Made by a program: the position numbers and the translations under genes
Shown here: one piece after another, positions 6,615 to 13,605 of the stretch
How positions within the stretch are numbered: the stretch's first letter is position 1
How the letters are laid out: each line of letters opens with the position of its first letter
Notes under the pieces: generated by a model
The model's input: the letters and a program-made list of their open reading frames with translations, nothing else
Database searches by the model: none
What the model was told of the DNA's origin: nothing
Virus record (IMG/VR): IMGVR_UViG_3300032285_002458
Location: 1-27,238 of that record
From: a virus
DNA: 27,238 bases
Reading direction: 5' to 3' (one strand)

Positions 6615-7706
6615 TTAGTTGTACACTCTTATTTCTATAAACATATTACTTACATTTGGTGTTCCTGTTTGAGTACCATCATGTAAAAACATATTTATAT
6701 CAAATTGTGTAGTAGGAAATAGGTTACTTGAACTACCTGTAACAAAATATGGTGAACCTGAATTATTATAACTACTTGCTATAAGTGTTGTTTTGTTCAC
6801 TGTAAATGGAGTTCCTGAAGCAGCTGTTGCTCTGAAAACACCACTTGAAGGGTTAGTCCAATTTAAGTTAAAACCTAATGTATTTTCTAAAACAGTTACT
6901 GTAGGTGTTGTACCATTTAAAATAGCAGAATATACTTTATATCCTTTAGAACTACTTAATGACCAAGTAACCCAATAACCAGGAACAATACATTGGAAAA
7001 CATAAATTTTATTTGTTTGATTTCCTGCTATAAAAGGACTACCATTTGAAAAACTACCTGCTGAAAATATTGCACTTCCATTTCCATCTATTCTTAAATC
7101 AAGATTAGCATTTATATTAGCTATATAATAAGTATCACCTATAGCTGGACTAGCTGGTAATTTAACATAAGTACCACCACCTACAGTAGCATTTGTATAT
7201 GTTGCTGTTATAGGATTAGCATTTACACCATTAGTTCCAGTTACACTTAAAATTTCAAAAGTATATGGACTAGTACCACTTGGACCTTGTGGACCCTGTG
7301 GTCCTGTTGGACCCTGAGCACCTGTAGCTCCAGTAGCACCTACAGCACCTTGAGAAGCTAATAAAGCCCAATGAGTAGTGTCTAAATCAGGAGTGGTAGT
7401 ACCAGATGTAGCTGAAGTACAGAAGTAAGAAGCTCCACCGTATCCTACAGCATTATTTAATATATAAGATGTGCCTGAAACCCATGATCCTCTCCATGTA
7501 AGACCAGCTGGACCTACGGGACCTGGAACACCTTGAGGACCTACAGGACCTTGTATACCTTGTGCACCGGCAGGACCTACTAAACTTGTAGAATTAATTT
7601 GATCTACTAATTGATTAACATGAGCTATACGAGCTAATGTATTATCACCTGTTGTCTTACTTAAATAAGGATCAGGACTTTTTGCTTTAATTTTTTTGAT
7701 TGACAT
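6615..7706 (-). CDS. Collagen-like tail fibre / receptor-binding protein
   Basis: 363 residues. Order: N-terminal module (1-37) shared with the protein at 7857-8546, a Gly-X-Y collagen-like run (~44-69), a Trp-bounded segment (71-113, WRGSW...HW) resembling chitin/cellulose-binding CBM5/12-type modules, a second Gly-X-Y run (~120-144), then a beta-rich Thr/Ser/Gly/Asn C-terminal region to 363. Gly-X-Y stretches in phage proteins form trimeric stems, so this is probably a surface fibre or appendage with a glycan-binding bead and a C-terminal head. Start at ATG 7706 in an A-rich context, directly after the 42-aa gene. Alternative: a capsid-decorating fibre. Confidence 0.75.
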   Translation of the reverse strand: MSIKKIKAKSPDPYLSKTTGDNTLARIAHVNQLVDQINSTSLVGPAGAQGIQGPVGPQGVPGPVGPAGLTWRGSWVSGTSYILNNAVGYGGASYFCTSATSGTTTPDLDTTHWALLASQGAVGATGATGAQGPTGPQGPQGPSGTSPYTFEILSVTGTNGVNANPITATYTNATVGGGTYVKLPASPAIGDTYYIANINANLDLRIDGNGSAIFSAGSFSNGSPFIAGNQTNKIYVFQCIVPGYWVTWSLSSSKGYKVYSAILNGTTPTVTVLENTLGFNLNWTNPSSGVFRATAASGTPFTVNKTTLIASSYNNSGSPYFVTGSSSNLFPTTQFDINMFLHDGTQTGTPNVSNMFIEIRVYN

Positions 7707-7708
7707 AG

Positions 7709-7837
7709 TTATATAGTTTTAGATTGTAATTTTGCTTGTTCAGCTTCTAATTTAGCTTTAGAGGCATCCAATATCTCTTGTACTTTTTCAGATACCGGTT
7801 TAGGAGCAGGGGGGTTAGGAAATAGGGTTTGTGTCAT
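7709..7837 (-). CDS. 42-aa Pro-rich/helical small protein
   Basis: Complete frame from ATG 7837 to TAA 7709. The product starts MTQTLFPNPPAPKPVSEK (Pro-rich) and continues as a Lys/Glu/Ala/Gln helix (LDASKAKLEAEQAKLQSK). It fills the gap between two fibre genes exactly, ending 2 nt before the next ATG in transcription order. Possibly a fibre-associated helix or small chaperone, but no function can be assigned. Confidence 0.55.
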   Translation of the reverse strand: MTQTLFPNPPAPKPVSEKVQEILDASKAKLEAEQAKLQSKTI

Positions 7838-7856
7838 AATATTTAAGTTTTAAAGG

Positions 7857-8546
7857 TTAATCTTGCCAAAGTGTAACAATAGAATTTCCTGCTACAATTT
7901 CAAAGTCATATGATATAAGAGCTTCAGCTAAATCGGTTGTAGGTATAGCACCATAAGCTTCTAATACAAGAGCATAATTAATTTCTCCTGTATCAGGATC
8001 TGGATTACCACTATAAGCATACATCATCATTTTAACACCATTTAAAGTATTAAAAGCATTTGCATCTACATCCCACATTTGAGCACCATCTGCTAAAGGA
8101 GTAGTTGTTACATCTACACTAGGATCAAACAAACTACCACCATCTGTAGCTGCTACCATTCCTGTTAATTTACCAGGAAATAAAATAGGACCTCCATAAA
8201 AATTACCAGTGGGTACAAGCTTAATTGTACCCAAATATTGAGAAATAATAGAACTTCCACCATAAGGAAGCATTCCTCTCACTCTATAACTATTTAAGGT
8301 GATAGCTGGAATAGACCCCATCCCTTGACCAACAGGATAATGATATAAAGGACCAGCATTAAATAATGTAGCACGTGGGTAATCTATAAAAGGATAATCA
8401 AGAGTATGAACTTCTTGATTAGCTTTACCAGCTTCTACATCTTCTGCAAGTCTATTAAGATGACCAAATCTAGCTATTTCATTGTCACCTTTAATTTTGC
8501 CTAATGATTTATCAGGGCTTGATGGTTTAAATTTTCTAATTGACAT
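7857..8546 (-). CDS. Virion/fibre-like protein sharing the N-terminal module
   Basis: 229 residues. Residues 1-37 (MSIRKFKPSSPDKSLGK, then GDNEIARFGHLNRL) match the start of the collagen-like fibre at about 18 of 37 positions. The rest is Gly-, Pro- and Thr-rich, probably beta-structured (GMLPYGGSSIISQYLG, LEAYGAIPTTDLAEALI) and lacks recognisable enzymatic motifs. Sharing a head with different bodies is typical of proteins docking on the same virion site, so this is probably an accessory tail or head-fibre protein. It lies between the 22-aa and 42-aa genes of the operon. Confidence 0.65.
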   Translation of the reverse strand: MSIRKFKPSSPDKSLGKIKGDNEIARFGHLNRLAEDVEAGKANQEVHTLDYPFIDYPRATLFNAGPLYHYPVGQGMGSIPAITLNSYRVRGMLPYGGSSIISQYLGTIKLVPTGNFYGGPILFPGKLTGMVAATDGGSLFDPSVDVTTTPLADGAQMWDVDANAFNTLNGVKMMMYAYSGNPDPDTGEINYALVLEAYGAIPTTDLAEALISYDFEIVAGNSIVTLWQD

Positions 8547-8551
8547 TCTAT

Positions 8552-8620
8552 TTATTTTTTAGGTTTAGGAAGAGCTGGTTTACCACAGCCACATCCATAG
8601 TTAGAAATATTTTTTATCAT
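8552..8620 (-). CDS. Possible 22-aa peptide with a CGCG motif
   Basis: ATG 8620 to TAA 8552 encodes MIKNISNYGCGCGKPALPKPKK. It sits neatly between the endolysin stop at 8625 and the fibre gene start at 8546, and has an A-rich upstream context. The paired cysteines and basic Pro/Lys tail are unusual. It is very short and may be a chance frame; conservation between related phages would decide. Confidence 0.4.
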   Translation of the reverse strand: MIKNISNYGCGCGKPALPKPKK

Positions 8621-8624
8621 AATT

Positions 8625-9041
8625 TTATATTTTAGCTAATTGAAAATGCATTCCATCAGGTTTAGTCCATGTACCACCCCATTCAAATCCATTATCTGTA
8701 AAACATTTTACAAATCCTGCAGACAACACCGGCTTGCAACCAAAACAGTTCCAAGCTGCATTAAGATCTACAGCAATAGCCCAGCTATGTAAAGACATAC
8801 TAGTTTGTCCTCTTTTCTTACGAATATTAAAACAACCATCCCATGTCTTTAATTCACTAACATGTCCTGTTGTAATAAGAGCTTGAAGAGCTTTAGCTAA
8901 TGGTTCAACCATGTCTTTATTACAATAGATTTTTTTAGGGATAACTCCCACTTCTAAATATCCTGGAACATCCCACATGATTAGTGCTGATTGTTTCTCA
9001 GGATCTCCGTATTTTTTTAATGCTTGAGCTGATGTAACCAT
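8625..9041 (-). CDS. Peptidase M15-family endolysin
   Basis: 138 residues, within the usual size for zinc D-Ala-D-Ala carboxypeptidase or L-Ala-D-Glu endopeptidase-like (VanY/M15) phage lysins that cut peptidoglycan peptides. Zinc ligands are visible: H85 and D92 in SLHSWAIAVDLN, and H132 in DGMHF, with GFEWGGTW (118-125) before it and D129 as probable catalytic acid. No signal peptide or cell-wall-binding domain is present, so export needs a holin; the DUF1003 membrane protein encoded directly upstream (1-nt TAATG overlap) is the obvious candidate. Confidence 0.9.
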   Translation of the reverse strand: MVTSAQALKKYGDPEKQSALIMWDVPGYLEVGVIPKKIYCNKDMVEPLAKALQALITTGHVSELKTWDGCFNIRKKRGQTSMSLHSWAIAVDLNAAWNCFGCKPVLSAGFVKCFTDNGFEWGGTWTKPDGMHFQLAKI

Positions 9042-9448
9042 TATTTAGTTTTTTTAATTTTTTTAATTTCAGATAATATTTCAGCGTGTTGTTGAATAGC
9101 TTGTCTATCAAGTTTAAGATCTTCTTCTATTTTTGTAAGAAGAACCATCACATCCTTTAATAATTCATTAGTGTTTTCATCCACTCTAAGATCAGCTATC
9201 AATTGTTCTCTATCTTTAACAGCTTGTCTATTAGAACTCATTAAAATCATTGGTGTAGCATAAGCTGCTTGTGATGATAATAATAAGTTCATCAATATAA
9301 AAGGATAGGGATCAAAAGTTACTATATGATCAACATTTAAAAACATCCAGATTATAAGAATAACAGTTTGTATAATAATAAATTTCCAGCTCCCTACGAA
9401 GCTAGCAATACTATCAGCTAAATTTATTCCAAAGTCTTTTAGTTTCAT
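9041..9448 (-). CDS. DUF1003-family membrane protein, holin candidate
   Basis: 135 residues with the pattern of the DUF1003 family: ASFVGSWKFIIIQTVILIIW (15-34), FDPYPFILMNLLLSSQAAYATP (45-66) and SSNRQAVKDR (71-80). Two transmembrane helices (~21-38 and ~49-70) are followed by a charged coiled-coil tail ending KKIKKTK. DUF1003 proteins occur in many bacteria with no settled function. Its position between the spanin-like genes and the endolysin, overlapping both by 1 nt, suggests a membrane role in lysis; that it is the holin is inference. Confidence 0.8.
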   Translation of the reverse strand: MKLKDFGINLADSIASFVGSWKFIIIQTVILIIWMFLNVDHIVTFDPYPFILMNLLLSSQAAYATPMILMSSNRQAVKDREQLIADLRVDENTNELLKDVMVLLTKIEEDLKLDRQAIQQHAEILSEIKKIKKTK

Positions 9449-9858
9449 TATTTTAATATATAAAGAACACCCAACGCAATAATAATTGGTAGTCCAAATA
9501 CTGATTTAAGTTTACTTTTAATTCTATAAAGTTTTTCTTTCTTTGCCAAAGTATTATATTCAGTCTTGCAATTGGTATATAGTTCTTCAACTTCTATTTT
9601 TTGCAATTCTACATTAGTCACCTGGTTTTTTAAATTAATTTCCTTTGTTTTAAAATTAAGAATAACACTATCTTTATATTCCATTTTTTCTTTAAGAAGA
9701 AATACTTCCTCCTCTGAAAAAAACAACATGTCTTTAATAGAATCACATGCTAAAAGATCTTGAGCTATTTGTTTAGCTACAGATACAGGCATTGTAATTT
9801 CTTGAGCCTTTATATTCATACTAAAAAGTATAATACCAATAAGTATAAAATATTTCAT
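9448..9858 (-). CDS. Secreted coiled-coil protein with C-terminal TM, spanin-like
   Basis: 136 residues: an N-terminal signal peptide (MKYFILIGIILFSMNIKA, cleavage likely before QEIT), a long charged periplasmic coiled coil (~45-115) and a C-terminal TM helix (~119-135, VFGLPIIIALGVLYIL). C38 and C97 could form disulfides. There is no lipobox, so it is not a classical outer-membrane spanin lipoprotein. The neighbouring gene encodes an N-terminal-TM coiled-coil protein, so the two may form a spanin-like envelope-fusing pair. Overlap with the DUF1003 gene is TAATG. Confidence 0.65.
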   Translation of the reverse strand: MKYFILIGIILFSMNIKAQEITMPVSVAKQIAQDLLACDSIKDMLFFSEEEVFLLKEKMEYKDSVILNFKTKEINLKNQVTNVELQKIEVEELYTNCKTEYNTLAKKEKLYRIKSKLKSVFGLPIIIALGVLYILK

Positions 9859-9860
9859 AA

Positions 9861-10232
9861 TTAGTATTTATATCTTGATTTAAAAAAACTATCCACTTGT
9901 TCAGTGGTATAACTCTTAGGAGCTGCTATTTTTTTACTATAATATTTTTTAACTATAATTGTTCTAATATTTAAACTATTAAGTTTATCGTCAATGGAAT
10001 CAATTTGAGCATCATACACTAAACTCATACTATCAAGCTTTTTTTGTGCTTCTGTAAGCCTTATATTATCTTTCTTAAGACTATCAATATATTTGATAAT
10101 ATTTTCAGATTCTTTAAGCTTTTCTTTAGGAGCAAATATTACTACAAAAACATAGATAAGTAAAAGTATTCCTATAATATATAACAAAATAGTTACAGTA
10201 TCAATTTTCTTTTTTTTAGTTGGTTGTTCCAT
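9861..10232 (-). CDS. Membrane-anchored coiled-coil protein, inner-spanin-like
   Basis: 123 residues: a basic cytoplasmic start (MEQPTKKKKIDTV), one TM helix (~15-33) and a periplasmic coiled coil (~36-90), ending in a basic aromatic tail (FFKSRYKY). This topology is that of Rz-type inner-membrane spanins. It ends 2 nt before the next lysis gene. It could instead be a structural tether, since coiled-coil membrane proteins are hard to assign. Confidence 0.6.
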   Translation of the reverse strand: MEQPTKKKKIDTVTILLYIIGILLLIYVFVVIFAPKEKLKESENIIKYIDSLKKDNIRLTEAQKKLDSMSLVYDAQIDSIDDKLNSLNIRTIIVKKYYSKKIAAPKSYTTEQVDSFFKSRYKY

Positions 10233-10233
10233 A

Positions 10234-10902
10234 TTATACAGTATTTAATATTACAGTGTTAGCTGGAGATAACCCCACTATTTGAGGATCTGTAGCTAAA
10301 GCAGCTGGTAATGTAATTGCAATAGTTTGACCGGATATATTATCAAATACAAGATTACCTAAAAATGTACATTTATTAATGTTAATAGTATTTATTGAAT
10401 TACAAAAAGAAAAAGTTTGTTCTCCTAATTGTGTAGTAGCAGGTAAATTAGCATAAATAAGATTACTACAATTTTTAAATGTAAAAGTTCCTAATTCTGC
10501 TTTAGGTAGATTAACAAAAATAAGAGCATTAAAATCAAAAAAAGTACTATCCCCCACTGAAGTAATAACTCCACTAGGATCATCTACACTTATAAGAAAG
10601 GAAGCAGCATTACGAGCACTAACCCAATTACTAGTTAATCCAACATTAGATCCACCATATAGTCTTTGAACATTTCCAATTGTAATTAATGCTGTAAAGT
10701 TTCCATTAAGATCATTATTTGCAAATGAAAGTTTAGTCCAACCTTCAGTAATATCACTCCATACAAATTCTACATAAGGTGGATTATCAATAGTTATTTG
10801 AGCAGCATTTTGATTAATAAGACCAATAGCACAGCAAAGACTTTTAACTTTTTTAGTTAACCAATTTAGTCTACCAAATATATCAGAGTTTATAGGATTC
10901 AT
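10234..10902 (-). CDS. Leucine-rich-repeat (BspA-like) fibre/adhesin protein
   Basis: 222 residues. The N-terminus (NSDIFGRLNWLTKKVKSLCC) is a short helix like those at the start of the other fibre proteins. Residues ~125-205 hold BspA/LRR_5-type repeats (FVNLPKAELGTFTFKNCSNL, then ANLPATTQLGEQTFSFCNSI), each a beta strand followed by a turn with Phe and Cys/Asn. Such repeats mediate binding to proteins or surfaces, so a receptor-binding or adhesin role in the virion is likely. The start overlaps the previous gene's stop as ATGA. Confidence 0.65.
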   Translation of the reverse strand: MNPINSDIFGRLNWLTKKVKSLCCAIGLINQNAAQITIDNPPYVEFVWSDITEGWTKLSFANNDLNGNFTALITIGNVQRLYGGSNVGLTSNWVSARNAASFLISVDDPSGVITSVGDSTFFDFNALIFVNLPKAELGTFTFKNCSNLIYANLPATTQLGEQTFSFCNSINTININKCTFLGNLVFDNISGQTIAITLPAALATDPQIVGLSPANTVILNTV

Positions 10903-11225
10903 ATTTTTTCAGTTATAATTTTTTCATTAATATCAAAATATTCTTCATGTTTAAAAAACTTATCATAATTAAACTGATCTGATACAGTCACTTTAGACAT
11001 TGCTCTTTTTAAGAAAACTGCATTATTTAATAGTTCAACTTGTTTCTGAAGCTGCTCAATCTTAGTTTTATCTACGTTAGACTGGGCTAAAAGCATTTTA
11101 ACATCCGATCTTATCTCTAACACTTCTTTATATATTATAGCAGCTAGAATGCTCACTAGAGCAGGAAACAGCCACAACTTAATTTGATTCATTATTCTCT
11201 CTGTAGTAGAAGTTGTAGGAGACAT
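10899..11225 (-). CDS. Membrane-anchored coiled-coil protein, first gene of the lysis/fibre operon
   Basis: 108 residues from ATG 11225; a second ATG at 11192 (MNQIKLWLFPALVSILAA) would put a TM helix directly at the N-terminus and is also plausible. TM at ~17-32, then a coiled coil (SDVKMLLAQSNVDKTKIEQL to ~75) and a charged tail. It starts the - strand operon next to the divergent AT-rich gap. The topology would fit a pinholin, spanin or tape-like accessory, but no family is clear. Confidence 0.65.
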   Translation of the reverse strand: MSPTTSTTERIMNQIKLWLFPALVSILAAIIYKEVLEIRSDVKMLLAQSNVDKTKIEQLQKQVELLNNAVFLKRAMSKVTVSDQFNYDKFFKHEEYFDINEKIITEKI

Positions 11226-11320
11226 AACTTTTAAATTTTAATATTCACCATTATTTACAATATAATATACACTTTTTTTAAGTAAAATCCATATATTTGT
11301 TCCCCCTAAATAAATTAATC
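11226..11320. promoter_or_regulatory. AT-rich divergent promoter region, candidate origin
   Basis: The 95-bp gap between the divergent - and + operons is extremely AT-rich, with runs such as TATAATATAC and CTTTTTTTA. It contains a TATATTTG -7 box on the + strand (11292-11299). On the - strand the stretch TTATATTGTAAA (near 11264-11253) is only a near match. It lies next to a DnaA-domain-IV-like gene, which makes it a candidate for initiator binding and melting. No consensus DnaA box (TTATnCACA) is visible. Confidence 0.5.
11292..11299 (+). promoter_or_regulatory. TAnnTTTG -7 element upstream of the DnaA-like gene
   Basis: TATATTTG matches the Bacteroidetes -7 consensus exactly and lies 21 nt before the ATG at 11321. 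No TTTG is present at the expected -33 distance (11267-11272 reads ATACAC), so the promoter may be weak or may need an activator. Confidence 0.5.
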
Positions 11321-11821
11321 ATGATAAAGTACAGTAAAAAAGAAGAAATTGAGAAAAGACTCATTAACAACTTCAGAAGGACTTTTTATAAAAGATTGGG
11401 GTATTATCCCATAGTGAGCACACAAGTTATTCAAAATGATTCTGTTATAAGTATCATGAGTTTAAATGAACTTGAACAGCATTTTGCCCATAGGTTTCCC
11501 TATAAATTTGGTAAACACCACAACTTAAGAAGTAATGGTAGATATAGAGAACTTATAGATTTGAGGATTATATTCACTCAGATAGCAAGGACAATGAATT
11601 ACACCTATCAGAATATAGGACAGTATCTTGGGGGTAAACATCACACCACCGTTTTAAATTATGCAGTGCTATTTAGAAATTTGATGGAAACATCTGAGCC
11701 ATTCAGAGAATTATATACTACTATTTTTAACCATATAAAAGAAAAAACAAAACATGAGTCATCAAATCTGGAATCCCTTAATCAAACACAATGTGAGCCC
11801 CAATCAGATTTATTTTCTTGA
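11321..11821 (+). CDS. DnaA domain IV-like DNA-binding protein
   Basis: 166 residues from ATG 11321 (an upstream TTG extension is discarded). Residues ~76-125 resemble the DNA-binding domain IV of bacterial DnaA: a helix DLRIIFTQIARTMNYTY, then IGQYLGGKHHTTVLNY, which matches the DnaA signature around GGRDHTTVLHA. The AAA+ domain of DnaA is absent, and the N-terminal 75 residues are basic and unrelated. It is first in the replication operon, facing an AT-rich gap, so it probably binds phage DNA as a replication initiator or regulator. The Ser/Gln-rich tail overlaps the next gene by 68 nt. Confidence 0.8.
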   Translation: MIKYSKKEEIEKRLINNFRRTFYKRLGYYPIVSTQVIQNDSVISIMSLNELEQHFAHRFPYKFGKHHNLRSNGRYRELIDLRIIFTQIARTMNYTYQNIGQYLGGKHHTTVLNYAVLFRNLMETSEPFRELYTTIFNHIKEKTKHESSNLESLNQTQCEPQSDLFS

Positions 11822-12329
11822 TTGCTGCAGAGATAAAATTAGACCTAGTGGTATTGTAAACTATGAGGCAGAATTTTTAATCTGTCAAATGAAGGACTTA
11901 ATCAGTTCTGAAGGAATACTTCTTCCTAAAGGACTACTAGTTTTACAAGAATGGGAAACATTCTTAGTAAAAACTAAGAAGAAGGTGGTTACAGATGTTT
12001 TAGGACCTAATGCTATAGAAAATGTAAAGAAGTATAGAGAAATGTTTCCTACAGGAAGGTTTCCTTCTAAGGCTTTAGCTAGACAAAATCCAGAAGATTT
12101 AAAGAAGAAGTTCATCTGGTTCTTTCAAACCTATCCAGAATATACCTGGGAACTTGTACATGATGCCACTCATTACTATCTTCATGTAAAGGAGTTGGCA
12201 GACTATCAGTTTGCTGTAACAAGCAGTTATTTTATAAGCAAAACAGATAGATATACTAAAGAAGTGACATCTGCTTTAGCTGATTATTGTCAGGAATTAC
12301 TTGATAATCCTGATTTAAAAAACCATTAA
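11754..12329 (+). CDS. Unknown protein of the replication operon (191 aa)
   Basis: 191 residues from the ATG inside the 3' end of the DnaA-like gene. Mostly helical with several aromatic motifs (KKKFIWFFQTYPEYTWELVH, HYYLHVKELADYQF). No catalytic motif is recognised. Position between an initiator-like protein and DnaB is where phages often encode a helicase loader or other initiation factor, so a loader role is possible, but this rests only on context. The next start follows one nt after its stop. Confidence 0.7.
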   Translation: MSHQIWNPLIKHNVSPNQIYFLDCCRDKIRPSGIVNYEAEFLICQMKDLISSEGILLPKGLLVLQEWETFLVKTKKKVVTDVLGPNAIENVKKYREMFPTGRFPSKALARQNPEDLKKKFIWFFQTYPEYTWELVHDATHYYLHVKELADYQFAVTSSYFISKTDRYTKEVTSALADYCQELLDNPDLKNH

Positions 12330-12330
12330 T

Positions 12331-12522
12331 ATGACAAAATATGAAAAGATATTACACAGATTTTTAATTAGTATGTTATTTTCTGCAGCTAGTTGGTTGA
12401 TTATCAACAACTTAATTATAGAAATTAGCTTTTGGAAATATTTCATTATAGAAATACTACTTGTAATAATGTTGAAATTTAGCACACTATTAACTAAAAA
12501 ACTTGGTTTATGGACCCTATAA
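12331..12522 (+). CDS. Small two-TM membrane protein
   Basis: 63 residues with two hydrophobic helices (~11-30 LISMLFSAASWLIINNLIIE and ~34-53 FWKYFIIEILLVIMLKF). It begins one nt after the preceding stop and overlaps the DnaB start by 13 nt, so it is embedded in the operon. A membrane protein within a replication block might anchor replication to the membrane or act on the host envelope; neither can be shown from the sequence. Confidence 0.6.
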   Translation: MTKYEKILHRFLISMLFSAASWLIINNLIIEISFWKYFIIEILLVIMLKFSTLLTKKLGLWTL

Positions 12523-13583
12523 AAAAGCCTTTTGGGGCAAGAAAGTATTCAGAAATACTTAAAGAAGGATTAAAATATATAGATGATAGAAGAAAAGGAA
12601 GAATAAAGTCCTTCAAAACTCCATGGCTTGGTATAAATAAATCAGGTGTAGGAGGACTAGAGTGGGGATCTATGCTAACTATAGGTGCTAGACCAGGTTC
12701 TGGTAAAACCTTAGTTGTAAATCAGATTCTTAGAGAAGCTCACAAAAATAATCCCTCCCAAGATTTTAATATTCTAGACTTTCAGTTTGAGATGGGAGGT
12801 AAACAATCAGCAGCTAGAGCTTTTGCTGCAGAGACAGCCTTGGATTATAACATAGTTCTTTCTACAGATAGGCAGTTGGATGATTATTCTTATTCAATGA
12901 TGGACCAACATGTAAAAGAAACAGAAGCTTTTGAGGCTGTAGGTATAAATAGAGAAGTGATTACAGAACCTCTCACTCATGATGGAATTAAAAAAGCTAT
13001 AGAGCATTATTATGTTGCTATGGGAGGTAAACCTATGGTGGTAACTATAGATCATAGTTGGCTTATCAAAAGAATGCCGGATGAGAAAGAAAAGATTACC
13101 ACCCTGTATAACACTGTAGAGATGTTGATGCAACTCAAGAACCAGTATCCTATTATAATTATAATGATCACCCAGTTAAACCGGGGGATGGAAGATTATA
13201 CAAGGAAAGAACCGGGTAAAATAGCAAACTATCCAACTAGTACAGATATATTTGGTGGTGATGCTTTAATGCAGGGTTCAGATATGGTGATTGCTCTTAG
13301 TAGACCGTTCACCCTTAATATTCCCTTGTACGGAGACAAAGCCTATCTTGTAAAAAGTGATGATATATTTGTCCATCTTCTTAAGGTGAGAAATGGTGGA
13401 GATACCCATCCTATTCTGTTTATGAAAGCAGAGTTTAATAAACAAAGAATGATAGAAGTGTCAGAACCCCAGGCCACAAGTAGTGGTAGTAAAACTGCTG
13501 GAACTGGATACACAAGACTATCACAAAGAGCAACAACACCATCAACACCTGTACCCGGAGATATAGATGTAGATGATATTTAA
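12510..13583 (+). CDS. dnaB: DnaB-like replicative helicase
   Basis: 357 residues, a RecA-fold DnaB family helicase expected to unwind the phage fork as a hexamer. Visible: Walker A GARPGSGKT (59-67), a DFQFEMGGKQSAAR motif after it (~90-105, H1a-like region), Walker B VVTIDHSWLI (~176-185), the ITQLNRG segment (motif H3, ~222-228) and GGDALMQGSDMVIALSRP near the end of the core. It is shorter than E. coli DnaB (471) because the N-terminal primase-interaction domain is reduced to about 45 residues. The C-terminal ~45 residues are Ser/Thr/Pro-rich and probably flexible, ending acidic (DIDVDDI). Confidence 0.9.
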   Translation: MDPIKKPFGARKYSEILKEGLKYIDDRRKGRIKSFKTPWLGINKSGVGGLEWGSMLTIGARPGSGKTLVVNQILREAHKNNPSQDFNILDFQFEMGGKQSAARAFAAETALDYNIVLSTDRQLDDYSYSMMDQHVKETEAFEAVGINREVITEPLTHDGIKKAIEHYYVAMGGKPMVVTIDHSWLIKRMPDEKEKITTLYNTVEMLMQLKNQYPIIIIMITQLNRGMEDYTRKEPGKIANYPTSTDIFGGDALMQGSDMVIALSRPFTLNIPLYGDKAYLVKSDDIFVHLLKVRNGGDTHPILFMKAEFNKQRMIEVSEPQATSSGSKTAGTGYTRLSQRATTPSTPVPGDIDVDDI

Positions 13584-13605
13584 TAACAATTAAAACAAAC
13601 AAACA

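Noticed and set aside
11226-11320. DnaA boxes (TTATnCACA) in the divergent gap.
   Set aside because: None matched the consensus; only the AT-richness and the neighbouring gene support an origin.
13243-13370. Two TATATTTG boxes inside the DnaB gene.
   Set aside because: No TTTG stands 19-21 nt upstream and they lie within a conserved coding region; in AT-rich DNA such matches arise by chance.
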